From NCBI RefSeq assembly GCF_000189635.1, contig NW_002476507.1, positions 124,001-188,000 of the forward strand: DNA of 64,000 nt, written 5' to 3'. This document shows, piece after piece, positions 46,394 through 60,100 of the stretch. The first letter of the stretch is position 1. Every line of letters starts with the position of its first letter. The translations under genes were made by a program, and so were the position numbers. The notes beneath the pieces were generated by a model. That model searched no databases. It was not told the origin of the DNA and saw nothing but the letters and a program-made list of their open reading frames with translations. The DNA comes from Tetrahymena thermophila SB210 (taxonomy: Eukaryota; Ciliophora; Oligohymenophorea; Hymenostomatida; Tetrahymenidae).

Positions 46394-49300
46394 ATGTTTA
46401 AATTTTTTTTGACTTAGTTGCTGCTATTTCAAGTATTCTTTGAGTCAATGATATGCAGATAAATGGTATTTGATCCTAACCCACTTGCTAACTTAAATAT
46501 ATATTCTGAATATCAATACAGCGCATATTTGTCTGATGTAAGCGAAGATAATTAATATGCCTTTGTAACAGCGAGAAATGGAGGACTATTTGTGATTTCT
46601 TTAGAAAACAAGCTTTTACCTACTATTATAAATAGAATTTCTACATCATAGGCTCATTGTGTATTTGTATAAAAGGGTATTTTATATATTGGAGATGTTT
46701 AAGATGGTTTATTTATTTACGATATTAAAGACATTATGAACCCTATTCTTCTTCATAAATGGAATGCTTATTCTCATATTTAATCAGTTAATTTAACTAA
46801 AGATTCTAAATATGCTTTCGTACTTGGTAATGGAATAGTATTTCTCTTAGATGTTACTGATCCAAGAAACCCAAATTTAATTTCTAAAAATGGTATGTAT
46901 TTGTTAGTTAACTAAAATATTCATTCTATTTTAAAACCCATGGAAAAAGAAAATAAAAAATATAAGCTGGTTGATTACACTTTTTAAAAATAAAGTTTCT
47001 TATTTTATTCTTTTTCTTTTTATTCAATCATTCTGCTTTCTTAATTTATTTAAATTTTCTTACACATAAATTTAATATCTTGTGAATATAAATTATCTTG
47101 TTACAAAGTATAAAAAGAAAACATATCCACCATAAAAAGCGTTTAATTAGACACATAAATGTGGATACTTTAAAGCTTACATCAATTATTATTTTTTGTA
47201 AATACTTTGGTTTTTTAGTTATTTTATATCAAATAAAAGCTGGAGAGGAAAACTGATATGCGTTAATTTAAAAAGGAATATTATTTGCTATATTTTTTGA
47301 TTAATTAAAATCCCTATTATTTTTGTATTTTTTTAGTTAAATTCCATTTAATCAAAAGAAATAATTTAATTTTTATAATCAATAGGAGTAGTTGCGCCAG
47401 ATTCATATCGAGTTAAATTTAGTCCAGATGAAACTCACCTTTGTATATCTAATCATGTTAAAGGAGTTTAAATTATTGATGTAAGAAATAAAAAAAATAT
47501 GATTATTAGAGCAAATAATAATCCTGCTTTCATCACATGGGATTGCATATTTACTCCTGATCAATCTTCCATTTATTTAGTAGATGTCTACTATGGTTTA
47601 TTTTATGCATATGTCAAACCTATATTTGATATGCCAATAGGATCTACAGATTTATATACATTAAGTTTCAAAAGCATTTACTCGACTCCTTAGATTTAAT
47701 AAAGTATTGCTATAACATCTGATGGATTGTTTTTAATTTTGGGACTTAGAAGTGTGGGTTAAATTTTATTTGAAATTTAGGATAATAATTACTAGAACCC
47801 CGTTTTTGTTTAAAGATTGAATGGTAATTATCTCTCAAATGATATTTATTTTTCAAAGAATAACAATGAAGCTTATGCTTTTGTAACAAATGGATTTTCT
47901 CTTTAAATTTTTTAATAGGTATAGATTAATACTAACAAAGATTTTCCTAATTTATTCAACACATTTTAATCATCTTTATTACAAACTTCACCTGATTATT
48001 TTCCATGGTAAATACTCTGCTTAAGCAACGGAAAATAAATTATCCAGACAACCCCTAAGCATGGTTTTAAGATAGTTGATATTTCGAACAAATACTACCC
48101 TAATTTGCTATCTTCTACACCAGAAAGAAATGGATCTTTTGGCGGTATCTAGATAGACAACACTCTAAATTATCTGTTTGTAGGATCGTCATAAAATGGA
48201 CTTGAAGTTTATGATATCTCAAATTAGGCGAATCCATAATTTTTAAATAATTATTTCCCTTTGGATCCAAAGAAGTACTAAAATTAGGGAATAGGGTAAA
48301 TTTATTTCAATTAAACTGTCATAAAATTATTTACTTTTTCATGCGAAAAAAAAATTATAATATTTTTGAAAATATTTTTTATGTTGTTAAACCTCTCTTT
48401 ACTTAAATTATATTATATTCTAACAATATTAATTTTAAATACCAAATAGAGTTTCTACTGACAGAAGCAACTAAATTCTTATTATGTCAAATGGTTTTTA
48501 TGGGTTTGGTATTTTTAATATATCAAATCCTTAAGCAATAGTAAATATAGGAGCCTATTTAAATACAAAATTTTCTTGTAGCTTTGAAAAATGTGTAATT
48601 ACTAGTGATCTTCATACAATTATTTGTGCTTGTAGAGAAGAAGGGTTACTCTTTTTTGATTTTAATAATTAAAAGATAGAGTTAGTTTATTTTCTGCAAA
48701 AACTTGGTTCTGAATATATGATTTTATCTGATGATGAAAGATATTCATTTGTGTGTAATGGCTTCTAAGGTATATTAATAATGAATATTGAGAATAAAAC
48801 GTAACCTGTACTTTTGAGCTAACAACCCCTTGATGGTTGGGCTTAAAGTGTGATTTCGATATTTAACTAAAAATATCTCCTTGCTACTTAGATAGAAAAA
48901 GGTGAATTAGTCATCATTAATATTGAAGATTTAGAAAACCCTTACATTTAATCTAAGCTGCAATTTCCAGATGAAAATTCAAACAGCGTTTGTTTGACAC
49001 CAGATCAAAAAAGTGCTTATTTTATTGGTAAAATTTTATTTATATTCATAAAGTTTCAAATTAAGAATATTTAAAATAGATAAATAATTAATTATTAATT
49101 TTAGGAAATAAAGGATTGAGGCAGATACCTACTTCTGTGAACTTGATAATACACACTTAATTATAACTTCAGCAAACTGATAAGAGCGGAAATATTTATT
49201 TCAAAGATTTGAGTATAGGTTAAAGTCTATTGGTTGGGTAAACTGCTTAAATATTTTTTATACCTCTTTATATATAAGTTCAGGTAAATATAAGAAATGT

Positions 49301-52300
49301 ATTCTATTATAGAAATTTCTAAATTCAAACTCTCCCTAATTGGATAACATATATTCCTCAATACAATTAATTGCTAATATACGTTGATAAATCAGGTACG
49401 TTTAATAATTTCTCGAATGAAAAAAAAGGTGAAAATATTCTCATATTAGAGTGTTTAATTCAATTAAACGCATAAAATTTTGTTACTTAAAACATCAAGG
49501 CATCGGTTTCTCAGCAAATCTTTAGCACATTAACAAATCAAGGATATATAGACAATTAAGGTTTTTTAACATCTAAACTTGACCCTAAAATAGATTTTTA
49601 TTTAGATTTTTTTGACGATGGAAGCTTCTCTTAAAGTAATGTAGGAACTCCTCAGTAAATTTAGTAAATCTAAAAAGATATTAAATAGATTTTGGTATTT
49701 TCTTAAATTTAGTATCCTATTAGGTTTTTTATTTAAAGCTCCTTAAAATTCAACTATAATTTAAAGAATTTTAATGAAACAAGTTTGATATAATCACCTT
49801 CTCTCCAAATTAGTGTGTTGATATAAATTGTTTCAAAAAATGGTTAATTTGTTAAAAAAGAACTAGATGGAGTTCTTGCTTCCTTTTCCGACGATAAGTC
49901 AAGTGTTAAAATATCAGGTTAGACTTTTTATGTGAATGAAGTAGTTAGTAATAATATCTAAATAGCCAATTCAACTTCTGATTTGTCTTAATGCATAATC
50001 GACTTTATTATATCTGATTCTAATAATTATGATATTTCTAAATCAATACCCCTTTCATAATTATCGTTTATAAGCTTATACCAGCCAATAACAATTGATT
50101 AATCAAAGCTATTGTAAAAATAAATTGATAATCAGTTTTAAAATGGAAATTTATATGTTGAATAGACATTTTAATTTTCATTCGATTAGAACACATTTAT
50201 ATAAAAAGATCATCTTCCCATCACACATCAAGCTTTTTTAGTTGAGTAAGGAGATAAACAATCTTAAATCACAACTGGTTTATGGATAGAATTCGACAGT
50301 TAAAATCTAGTAAGATCATTATTTTACTATAATATATTAAATTTTATTAAATTAATAGGGCTTTAGTGGTTATAGGTCTATAAAATCGTTTTTTGATAGC
50401 TATAAAATCATAGTCATAGCAACAGATGGATATTCTACAGTTCAAGATGAATTTTCTATTTAATTTAAGTAAATACCATTCTTTTATGTAGTGCAACTTG
50501 TCTTCCAAATCATAGGCCCTTTGATTGGCATTTTAGGTGTATGGAGGTTTAGGGCTTAAATTTACAGGTAAATTTGTATTTATTTTTTATAAAAGTTTTA
50601 ATTTATCCAAATTAAATAGATTTGTTTTGCAAGATAAATACTAATATAGTAGTGATTAAGCAACTGTAGGAAAGGTATTTAAAAAATAAATAGTATTGAT
50701 GAATCAAATATGGGGGGATGCAAAGAAATTATGGAAATTATATTTATAAAAAAATAAATAATTTGAATAAGAATTAATTCAAAAGTTTACTCAAAACAAA
50801 AAAATTGACATTGCATTAATAATTGCTTGCATTTACCAAATTTATTTAGATGATAAGGATAAGTATCCTTAAATCAACTAAAGAGAATTTGAATTTCTTG
50901 ACAGTAAGCTGTCAAGAATCTTCAAGAGATTTTGTTATTAAATTATTTTGAAGCAAGATAAAAGTACACAATAGGCTTTAAACCATCTAAAGCATATTGG
51001 AACAAAAATAAATTCAGATAATGACTGGTACAAATCTTTCGTTGATATACATTATAAATTCGAAATATCATAAAATAAAGTGGTCTCTTAACAATAAGAT
51101 AGTATTAGAAGTTCCTTAATAGATGATACACCTTTTTAATAATAAAATGGCGAAACAAAAGCTTATTAGATTGATTAAGATATAAATAAAATCAATTTTA
51201 AATTCGAATAAAATTTAAATTTGAATATTTTCAACTAGATTTAGGAAAACAAATAAAAAAAAAGAAGATTATCTGAAGTTAAAGTCATCTAAAATATAAA
51301 TTAAAATATTGAATAGTAAGATCATTAATAAATCGATATGGAGAGCTTCAGGAGCAAGATATAAAATTAAGTATCTCTGTCAAATTAAACTAGTAATAAT
51401 CATCTTTAAATTTCAAACATTTTTAATAAAGTTGAAGAACAAAGGGATTAATAAAATTTCGAAAGAGAAAAAAATGAAGCATAAAATTATAATTTAAACC
51501 CTTTTCCAGAAATAAAACTAAAGAAAGAACAAATAATGCAAACACTGGCAACTTCTAAGCCTAATTTAAAGTGGGATTAAATTTTGTTATACGAAATTAT
51601 CCTTCTTGAAGCTTGTGGAATTCCTGAAAAAAATCCGAATAGAATTTCCCCTACAAGAGGTGAAAGCATTTATTTGTCTTCACATTAATTGCTAAGAGTT
51701 GAAGCTTTCAAAAAATATTCTGTAATATTTTATAAAATTTTAAAATAAATACTCAAATTATTTTTTAATTTTTTTTTTTAACACCATGGTTGTTGATAAA
51801 AATATAAAAATAAAAAATGGATTAATTGTTTTATTTTAATTTATTTATTAAACTTTTTTTAATTTTAAAATCCGACAAAATTCATAAAAAATAAAAAAAA
51901 ATTCTTTGATTAGTATTATTAAAATAAATTTAATCTTAAATATCCTCTTTGATTTAAATATAGGAATAATCTTGTTGTTATTGTCTTGCTAAATTCTTTA
52001 AGGCTCACTATAGCCCAATAGGATTAATTTAAAATAATCCTCTACCTAAATGGCTAAATTGCTAATTAATAGATGATGTAATTTATTTATGGGGAACTCC
52101 ATAAGACTATGATGAACCAGAAATTCTCATAAGAGTTATTGATTAATTTCATTTTACAATTATGAGCTTTTTCATTTATATTAAAGATTAAGATGGAATA
52201 TTTTTAAATGACAAACAATAAAAAGGAAATCTAAATAAATTTAAAAAAGAAAACGATAAAGCTGTTAGTATAAGAATTCTGAAACAATAAAAAATAAGTA

Positions 52301-52821
52301 ACTCTCCTATCCTTAGTGCTGCTGATAATAAATACTCCTTTTCATAATTGCAACTAAAAAAAACTTCAAGTTTAATAAGAAGACTCAGTAAATTTGGTTA
52401 AGATACTCAAATGGATTAAATGATAAAGAAGGAAAAAACTCCTAAGATAAACTCTATTTGCTTAGATAAAATCGAAGAGATTATTCCTCATTAAAGTTAA
52501 GATATTTCTCATCAGCAAGAGTATACAAAATAGTTTATAGAATTATCTGCACCTGCTCATAATAAAATACCTTAATTTGTTAATATTTAAATGATTTAAA
52601 ATGATATAAAAGATGGTTTAGTTGATATTGAGTTTTAAAAATAAAATATTGATTAAGAGTCTATTGTAAACTAAATTGAAAGTGATCCCATTGAAGAAAA
52701 ACCAGTAAAAATTTATTTTTATTAAATCTATTAATTATTTTTGTTATGAAATATTAAATAGGAAAATGAAAGATATAATCGTGTGACAATAACAAATTAC
52801 ATTAAATAAAATCAATTATGA
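46394..52821 (+). CDS. Array gene C: LVIVD beta-propeller / cadherin-like membrane protein
   Basis: Eight exons: 46394-46892, 47386-48295, 48450-49027, 49105-50309, 50359-50567, 50620-51721, 51964-52704, 52762-52821; 5304 nt, 1767 residues. Exons 2, 3 and 5 have the same lengths as in A and B (910, 578, 209). Signal peptide MFKFFLTQLLLFQVFFESMI. Blades such as ILYIGDVQDGLFIYDIKDIM, YLFVGSSQNGLEVYDISNQA and GELVIINIEDLENPYIQSKL. Cadherin-like unit GLWIEFDSQNLGFSG..IIVIATDGYSTVQDEFSIQF, then the helix FFYVVQLVFQIIGPLIGILG and WRFRAQIYR. C-terminal half with SCCYCLAKFFKAHYSPIG and LPKWLNCQLIDDVIYLWGTP. Unlike A/B, the last intron has a canonical GTAAAA donor and the last exon codes ENERYNRVTITNYIKQNQL. 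Close paralog of D. Probable surface protein. Confidence 0.82.
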
Positions 52822-52873
52822 AACTAACTAAATCAATATTCATTTTTAACTAACTAAATCAATATTCATTTTT
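52822..52873. repeat. Perfect 26-bp direct tandem repeat
   Basis: Two exact copies of a 26-bp unit (AACTAACTAAATCAATATTC followed by ATTTTT) directly after the stop codon of gene C. Gene D lacks this duplication in its 3' flank, so it arose after the C/D split. Confidence 0.85.
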
Positions 52874-52966
52874 ATTTTAATTATTTTCGTTAGTATTTTG
52901 CAAAAAAATATTATAGATTCATGTTATTTTAAAAAAAATATAATCTATAAAATAAATTTATCTTGT

Positions 52967-53145
52967 AAAAGAAGATAAATTTTTAGAAGAAGATGAATAA
53001 TCTCAATAATAAAGTAGCTTTGATGAAAAAAAAAAAATAAATTATTTAGTTTAAATTTAAAATAAAGTTAATTTATATTTAATAAGAAAATTAAGTTTAT
53101 CATCAACTAACTATAAATAATTATTAAGTATGAAAATGAAATTAA
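52967..53145 (+). pseudogene. Truncated exon 7-8 tail of a B-type array gene
   Basis: From AAAAGAAGATAAATTTTTAG on it follows the end of B exon 7 (KEDKSLEEDEESQQQ..FDEKN..YFV), then the last intron with the GTTTAAATTTA donor and ATTTAATAAG in place of the ATTAAATAG acceptor, then the last exon (TTTATCATCAACTAACTATAAATAATTATTAA) with decayed frame; similarity to the B 3' flank continues to about 53215. No upstream exons are present: to the left the sequence is the 3' flank of gene C. It is a by-product of the C/D tandem duplication rather than a gene. Confidence 0.85.
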
Positions 53146-54159
53146 AAAAAAAAATTAATAGTAATTAATTAATTGAATTAATATTAATCAATTTGATTTT
53201 CAAAAAAAAACAATTTAAATATAGTTATTTAAAATTTATTGTTTTACATTACACCATTTTATTTTGTATCTTATATTAAATTCACATGAAAAAAAAATAA
53301 TAATATTTTTATTTATGTGTTTTTTATTGTTAAAAACTTTAATCAGTTTTTACTGAATATCTTCTACATAATAAAAGCATTTAAAAAATCCATATCTTAC
53401 TAAATACAATTTAAAAAGCAATTTTTTATTATTGATAGAATAAACTATGATTAAAAAAAATAAAATTTAGAAAATATCATTTTACAAGCAATAATTTCAA
53501 TAAAATTCCATCAAATCTTGATAGAAAAAATGTTATTCAATTTTATTACTCTGATCTATAGAAATATTCTTATTTTATTTCTTACCTACTATTATTAAAT
53601 AGTTAAAAAAACAAAAATATTCTACTTAATATAAAATAAAGTATTTAAAAAAAACTATTCACTCAATATAATACTATGCTTCTAATAAAAAAATTTTTTT
53701 AAGTTATTTTGCTTTTTAAAAATGTAATTTATAGCTATAAAAAAGCTATTATTTGTTCTTACTTATGTAAATGCTATTTTTTAATAAAAATACAGCTATC
53801 ACAATTTTATGGCACAAATAATCAAAAAAATAGATTAATAGAATAAATCTATAATATCTAAAGTTCTTGTATTTTTTGGTATTATATTTAGTTAACAATA
53901 ATAAAAGACTATATTTTTAATTTCTATGTTATATTTTTATCTTTCTCCTCTTAATTTCAAAAATACTGCAGTAAAGAATATATGCAGTATTAAAAAAATT
54001 TACAAAAATGCTTCTTTCAAGCACTCTATTAAAAACCCTCTTACTTAATCCTATTTTAAACTATAAAATAAGTGACTAAAATACCTTAATCAAATTAATT
54101 AAAAAGCAATTTAATTTTGATCAAAATTTTGGAAAACAAGAAATAAAATAGATACAAAA
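53146..54159. other. Spacer between the B-tail relic and array gene D
   Basis: Diverged copy of the B-C spacer (45365-46393), with the D promoter at its right end. No gene. Confidence 0.6.
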
Positions 54160-57100
54160 ATGTTTAAATTTTTTTTGACTTAGTTGCTGGTTTTACAAGC
54201 ATTCTTTGAGCTATAGATGTGCAGATAAATGGTATTTGATCCTAACCCTCTTGCAAACTTAAATATATATTCTGAATATTAATACAGCACATATTTGTCT
54301 GCTGTAAGCGAAGATAATTAATACGCATTTGTAACTGCAAGAAATGGAGGATTATTTGTGATTTCATTATAAAACAAGCTTTTACCGACTATTATAAATA
54401 GAATTTTTTCATCATAGGCTCATTGTGTATTTGTATAAAATGGTATTTTATATATTGGAGATGTTTAAGATGGTTTGCACATTTATGATATTAAAGACAT
54501 AATGAACCCAATCCTTCTTGCTAAATGGAATGCCTATTCTCAAATATAATCAGTTATTTTAACTAAAGATTCAAAATATGCTTTTGCACTTGGTAATGGA
54601 ATAGTATTTCTCTTAGATGTTACTAATCCAGGAAACCCAAACTTAATTTCTAAAAATGGTATGCATTAATTAGTTAACTAAAAAATTCATTCAAAAATAA
54701 AACCTATTAAGAAAATAAAAAATATAAGCTAATTGATTACTCTTTTTAAAAAATAAAGTTTCTTGTTTTCTTTTACTTTTCTTTTTTTATCAATCAATCA
54801 CTCTATTAGTTTATTTTAATTTTTTACATATAAATTTAAAAATCAATATTTTTGTGCAATATCAATTATGTAACATTAGATAGCATTCGTAAATGTTAAT
54901 ATCTTAAATCTTACATCATTTACTATTTTTGTAAAGATTTTGGTATTTTAAATATTTTTTTCAAATAAAAGCTTGAAAATTGATAGAGGAAAATAGGAAA
55001 GCATTTTTTAAAAAAGAAAGTTTTTATAAAGCATTAAAATCATTTAAATTAATAAAAATCCCTAATATTTTTTGTATTTTTTATAATTAAATTCCATTCA
55101 ATCAAACAATATAATTTAATTCTTATTTTTTTACTAAAAAATAGGGGTAGTTGCTCCAGATTCATATAGAGTGAAATTTAGTCCAGATGAAACTCACCTT
55201 TGTATATCTAATCATATTAAAGGAGTTTAAATTATTGATGTAAGAACTAGATAAAATATGATTATAAGAGCAAATACTAATCCTGCTTTCATCACTTGGG
55301 ATTGCATATTTACTCCAGATTAATCATCTATTTATCTAGTAGATGCCTATTATGGTTTATTTTATGCATATGTCAAACCTATATTTGATATGCCAATAGG
55401 ATCTACAGATTTATACACATTAAGTTTTAAAAGCATTTATTCAACTCCTGAGATTTAATAAAGTATTGCAATAACATCAGATGGATTGTTTTTAATTTTG
55501 GGGCTTAGAAGTGTAGGTTAAGTTTTATTTTAAATTTAGAATAATAATTACTAGGACCTAGTATTTGTTTAAAGATTGAATGGTAATTACCTCTCAAACG
55601 ATATTTATTTTTCATAAAATAACAACGAAGCGTTTGCTTTTGTAACAAATGGATTTTCTCTATTAATTTTTTAATAGGTATAGATTAATACTAACAAAGA
55701 TTTTCCTAATTTATTCAACACATTTTAATCATCTTTATTGCAAACTTCACCTGATTATTTTCCATGGTAAATACTCTGCTTAAGCAACGGAAAATAAATT
55801 ATTCAGACTACCCCTAAACATGGTTTTAAAATAATAGATATTTCGAATAAATACTACCCAAATTTGCTATCTTCGACTCCTGAAAGAAATGGATCTTTCG
55901 GAGGTATCTAGATAGATGACACTCTAAATTATCTTTTTGTAGGATCGTCATAAAATGGACTTGAAGTTTATGATATCTCAAATTAGGCGAATCCATAATT
56001 TTTAAATAATTATTTCCCTTTAGATCCAAAGAAGTACTAAAATTAGGGAATAGGGTAAATTTATTTCAATTAAAGTGTCATAAAATTATTTACTTTTTGA
56101 TGAGAAAAAAAGAATTATTGTATTTTTGAAATTATTTTGTGCTAAACCTCTTTACTTAAGTATTATTTTATGTAGTATTTATTTAAATTTTTAATACCAA
56201 ATAGAGTTTCTACAGACAAAAGCAACTAAATTCTTATAATGTCAAATGGTTTTTACGGATTTGGTATTTTTAATATTTCAAATCCTTAAGCAATAGTAAA
56301 TATAGGAGCCTATTTAAATACAAAATTTTCTTGTAGCTTTGAAAAATGTGTAATTACTAGTGATCTTCATACAATTATTTGTGCTTGTAGAGAAGAAGGG
56401 TTACTCTTTTTTGATTTTAATAGTTAAAAGATAGAGTTAGTTTATTTTTTGCAAAAACTTGGTTCTGAATATATGATTTTATCTGATGATGAAAGATATT
56501 CATTTGTGTGTAATGGCTTCTAAGGTATATTAATAATGAATATTGAGAATAAAACGTAACCTGTACTTTTGAGCTAGCAGCCCCTTGATGGTTGGGCTTA
56601 AAGTGTGATTTCGATATTTAACTAAAGTTATCTCCTTGCTACTTAGATAGAAAAAGGTGAATTAGTCATCATTAATATTGAAGATTTAGAAAACCCTTAC
56701 ATTTAATCTAAGCTGCAATTTCCAGATGAAAATTCAAATAGCGTTTGTTTGACGCCAGATCAAAAAAGTGCTTATTTTATTGGTAAAATTTTATTAATTA
56801 ATTATCATAGAGTTTCAAATTAAGAATATTTTAAATTGATAAATAATTAATTAATTAATTTTAGGAAATAAAGGATTAAGGCAGATACCTACTTCTGTGA
56901 ACTTGATAATACACACTTAATTATAACTTCAACAAACTGATAAGAGCGGAAATAGTTACTTCAAGGATTTAAGTATAGGTTAAAGTCTATTGGTTGGATA
57001 AACTGCCTAAATATTTTTTATACCTCTTTATATATAAGTTCAGGTAAATATAAGAAATGTATTCTATTATAGAAATTTCTAGATTCAAACTCTCCCTAAT

Positions 57101-60100
57101 TGGATAACATATATTCCTCAATATAATTAACTGCTAATTTAAGTTGATAAATCAGGTACTTTTAATAATTTCTCAAATGAAAAAAAAGGTGAAAATATTC
57201 TGATTTTAGAGTGCTTAATTCAATTAAACGCATAAAATTTTGTCACTTAAAACATCAAGGCATCAGTTTCTTAGTAAATCTTTAGTACTTTAATAAATCA
57301 AGGATATATAGACAATTAAGGTTTTTTAACATCTAAACTTGACCCTAAAATAGATTTTTATTTAGATTTTTTTGACGATGGAAGCTTCTCTTAAAGTAAT
57401 GTAGGAACTCCAAAGTAGATTTAGTAGATCTAGAATGATATTAAATAGATTTTAGTATTTTCTTAAATTTAGTATCCTATTAGGTTTTTTATTTAAAGCT
57501 CCTTAAAATTCAACTATAATTTAAAGAATTTTAATGAAACAAGTTTGATATAATCACCTTCTCTCCAAATTAGTGTGTTGATATAAATTGTTTCAAAAAA
57601 TGGATAGTTTGTTAAAAAAGAACTAGATGGAGTTCTTGCTTCCTTTTCGGACGATAAATCAAGTGTTAAAATATCAGGTTAGACTTTTTATGTGAATGAA
57701 GTAGTAAGTAATAACATCTAAATAGCCAATAAAACTTCTGATTTGTCTTAATGCATAATCGACTTTATTATATCTGATTCTAATAATTATGATATTTCTA
57801 AATCAATACCCCTTTCATAATTATCGTTTATAAGTATATACTAGCCAATAATAGTTGATTAATCAAAGCTATTGTAAAAATAAATTAATAATTAATTTTC
57901 AAATGGAAATTTATATGTTGAATAGACATTTTAATTTTCATTCGATTTGAACACATTTATATAAAAAGACAATCTTCCTATCACTCATTAAGCTTTTTTA
58001 GTTGAGTAAGGAGATAAACAATCTTAAATCACAACTGGTTTATGGATAGAATTCGACAGTTAAAATTTAGTAAAATTGTTATTTTACAATAATATATGAA
58101 ATTTTATTAAATTAATAGGGTTTTAGTGGTTATAGGTCTATAAAATCGTTGTTTGATAGCTATAAAATCATAGTCATAGCAACAGATGGATATTCTACAG
58201 TTCAAGATGAATTTTCTATTTAATTTAAGTAAATACCATTTTTTTATGTTGTGCAACTTGCTTTTCAAATCATAGGCCCTTTACTTGGTATTTTAGGTAT
58301 ATGGAGGTTTAGGGCTGAAATCTACAGGTAAATTTAAATTTCCTTTATAAAAGTTTTAATTTACTCAAATTAAATAGATTTATTTTGCAAGATAAATACT
58401 AATATAGCAGTGATTAAGCAACTGTAGGAAAGGTATTTAAAAAATAAATAGTACTAATGAATCAAATATGGGGAGATGCAAAAAGGCTATGGAAAATATA
58501 TTTACAAAAAAATAAAAAATTTGAATAAGAGTTAATTTTATAGTTTACTAAAAACAAAAAAATTGACATTGCATTAATAATTGCTTGCATTTACCAAATT
58601 TATTTAGATGATAAGGATAAGTATCCTTAAATCAACTAAAGAGAATTTGAATTTCTTGACAGTAAGCTGTCAAGAATCTTCAAGAGATTTTGTTATTAAG
58701 TTATTTTGAAGTAAGATAAAAGTACACAATAGGCTTTAAAATTACTAAAGCGAATTGGAAAAAAAATAAATTCAGATAATGACTGGTACAAATCTTTTGT
58801 TGATATACAATATAAATTTAAAATATCATAAAATAAAGTAGTCTCTTTAGATTAAGATAGCATTAAAATTTCTTCTACAGACGACTCACCTATTCAATAA
58901 TAAAAAAATGATGAAATAAAAATTTGTTAGATTGATACAGATATGAATAAAATGAATTTTAAAATAGAATAAAAAACTAATTTTAATAGCTTTAACTAGA
59001 TTTAGGAAACAGAAGAAAATAAACGAAGATTATCAGAAATTAAAATCATCTAAAATATAAATTAAAAAATTTAATAGTAAGCTCATCAATTAATGGATAT
59101 GGAGAGCTTCGGGAGCAAGATATAAAATTAAGCATCGAATACAGTTTAAACTAGCAATCATCATCTTTAAATTTCAAGTATTCATAGTAAAGTAGAAGAA
59201 TAAAGGGAAGAATAATATTAATAAAATTTTGAAAAAGAAAAAAGTGAAACATAAAATGATTATTTAAACCCGTTTCCAGAAATAAAACTAAAAAAAGAAT
59301 TAATAATACAAACACTTACAACTTCAAAACCTAATTTAAAGTGGGATTAAATTTTGCTAAATGAAATTATCCTTCTTGAAGCTTGTGGAATTCCTGAAAA
59401 TAACCCAAATAGAATATCTCCAACAAGAGGTGAAAGCATTTATTTGTCTTCACATTAGTTGCTAAGAGTTGAAGCTTTCAAAAAGGACTCTGTAATACTT
59501 TATAAAATGTTTAAATAAGCACTCCAATTGTTTTAATTTTTTTTTTTTAAGAATTGAGATTATTTGATAAAATATAAAAATAATAAATAAACTTTTTTAA
59601 TCTTAAAATCCCACAACACACATCATAAATAATAAATAAAAAATTTTTGAATTTTTAAAATAAATTTTAATATTAAATATCCTTTTGACTAAATATAGGA
59701 ATACTCTTGCTGCTATTCTCTTGCTAAATTTTTTAAGGCTCATTATAGTCCAATAGGATTAATTTAAAATAACCCTCTACCTAAATGGCTTAATTGCCAA
59801 TTGATAGATGATGTAATTTATTTATGGGGAACTCCATAAGATAATGAGGAACCAGAAATTCTCATAAGAGTAATTGACTAATTTCATTTTACAATTATGA
59901 GCTTTTTCATCTTTATTAAAGATTAAGATGGAGTATTTTTAAATGACAAACAATAATAAGGAAATCTAAATAAATTTAAAAGAGAAAACAACAAGGCTAT
60001 TAGTATAAGAATTCTTAAACAATAAAAAAAAAGTAGCTCTCCTATACATAGTACTGATAATAAATACTGTCTTTCATAATAGCAACTAAAAAATACTTCA

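Larger units (their letters stand above)
45194..52966. repeat. Tandem segmental duplication, copy 1 (end of B + spacer + gene C)
   Basis: Begins inside exon 7 of B, near TTTTTGTAAAGAAGATAAAT, runs through the spacer and all of gene C, and ends in the C 3' flank at about 52966. The same order (B tail, spacer, gene, flank) recurs at 52967-60700. Start-to-start (46394 to 54160, 7766 bp), stop-to-stop (7728) and junction (about 7770) offsets agree. Confidence 0.8.
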
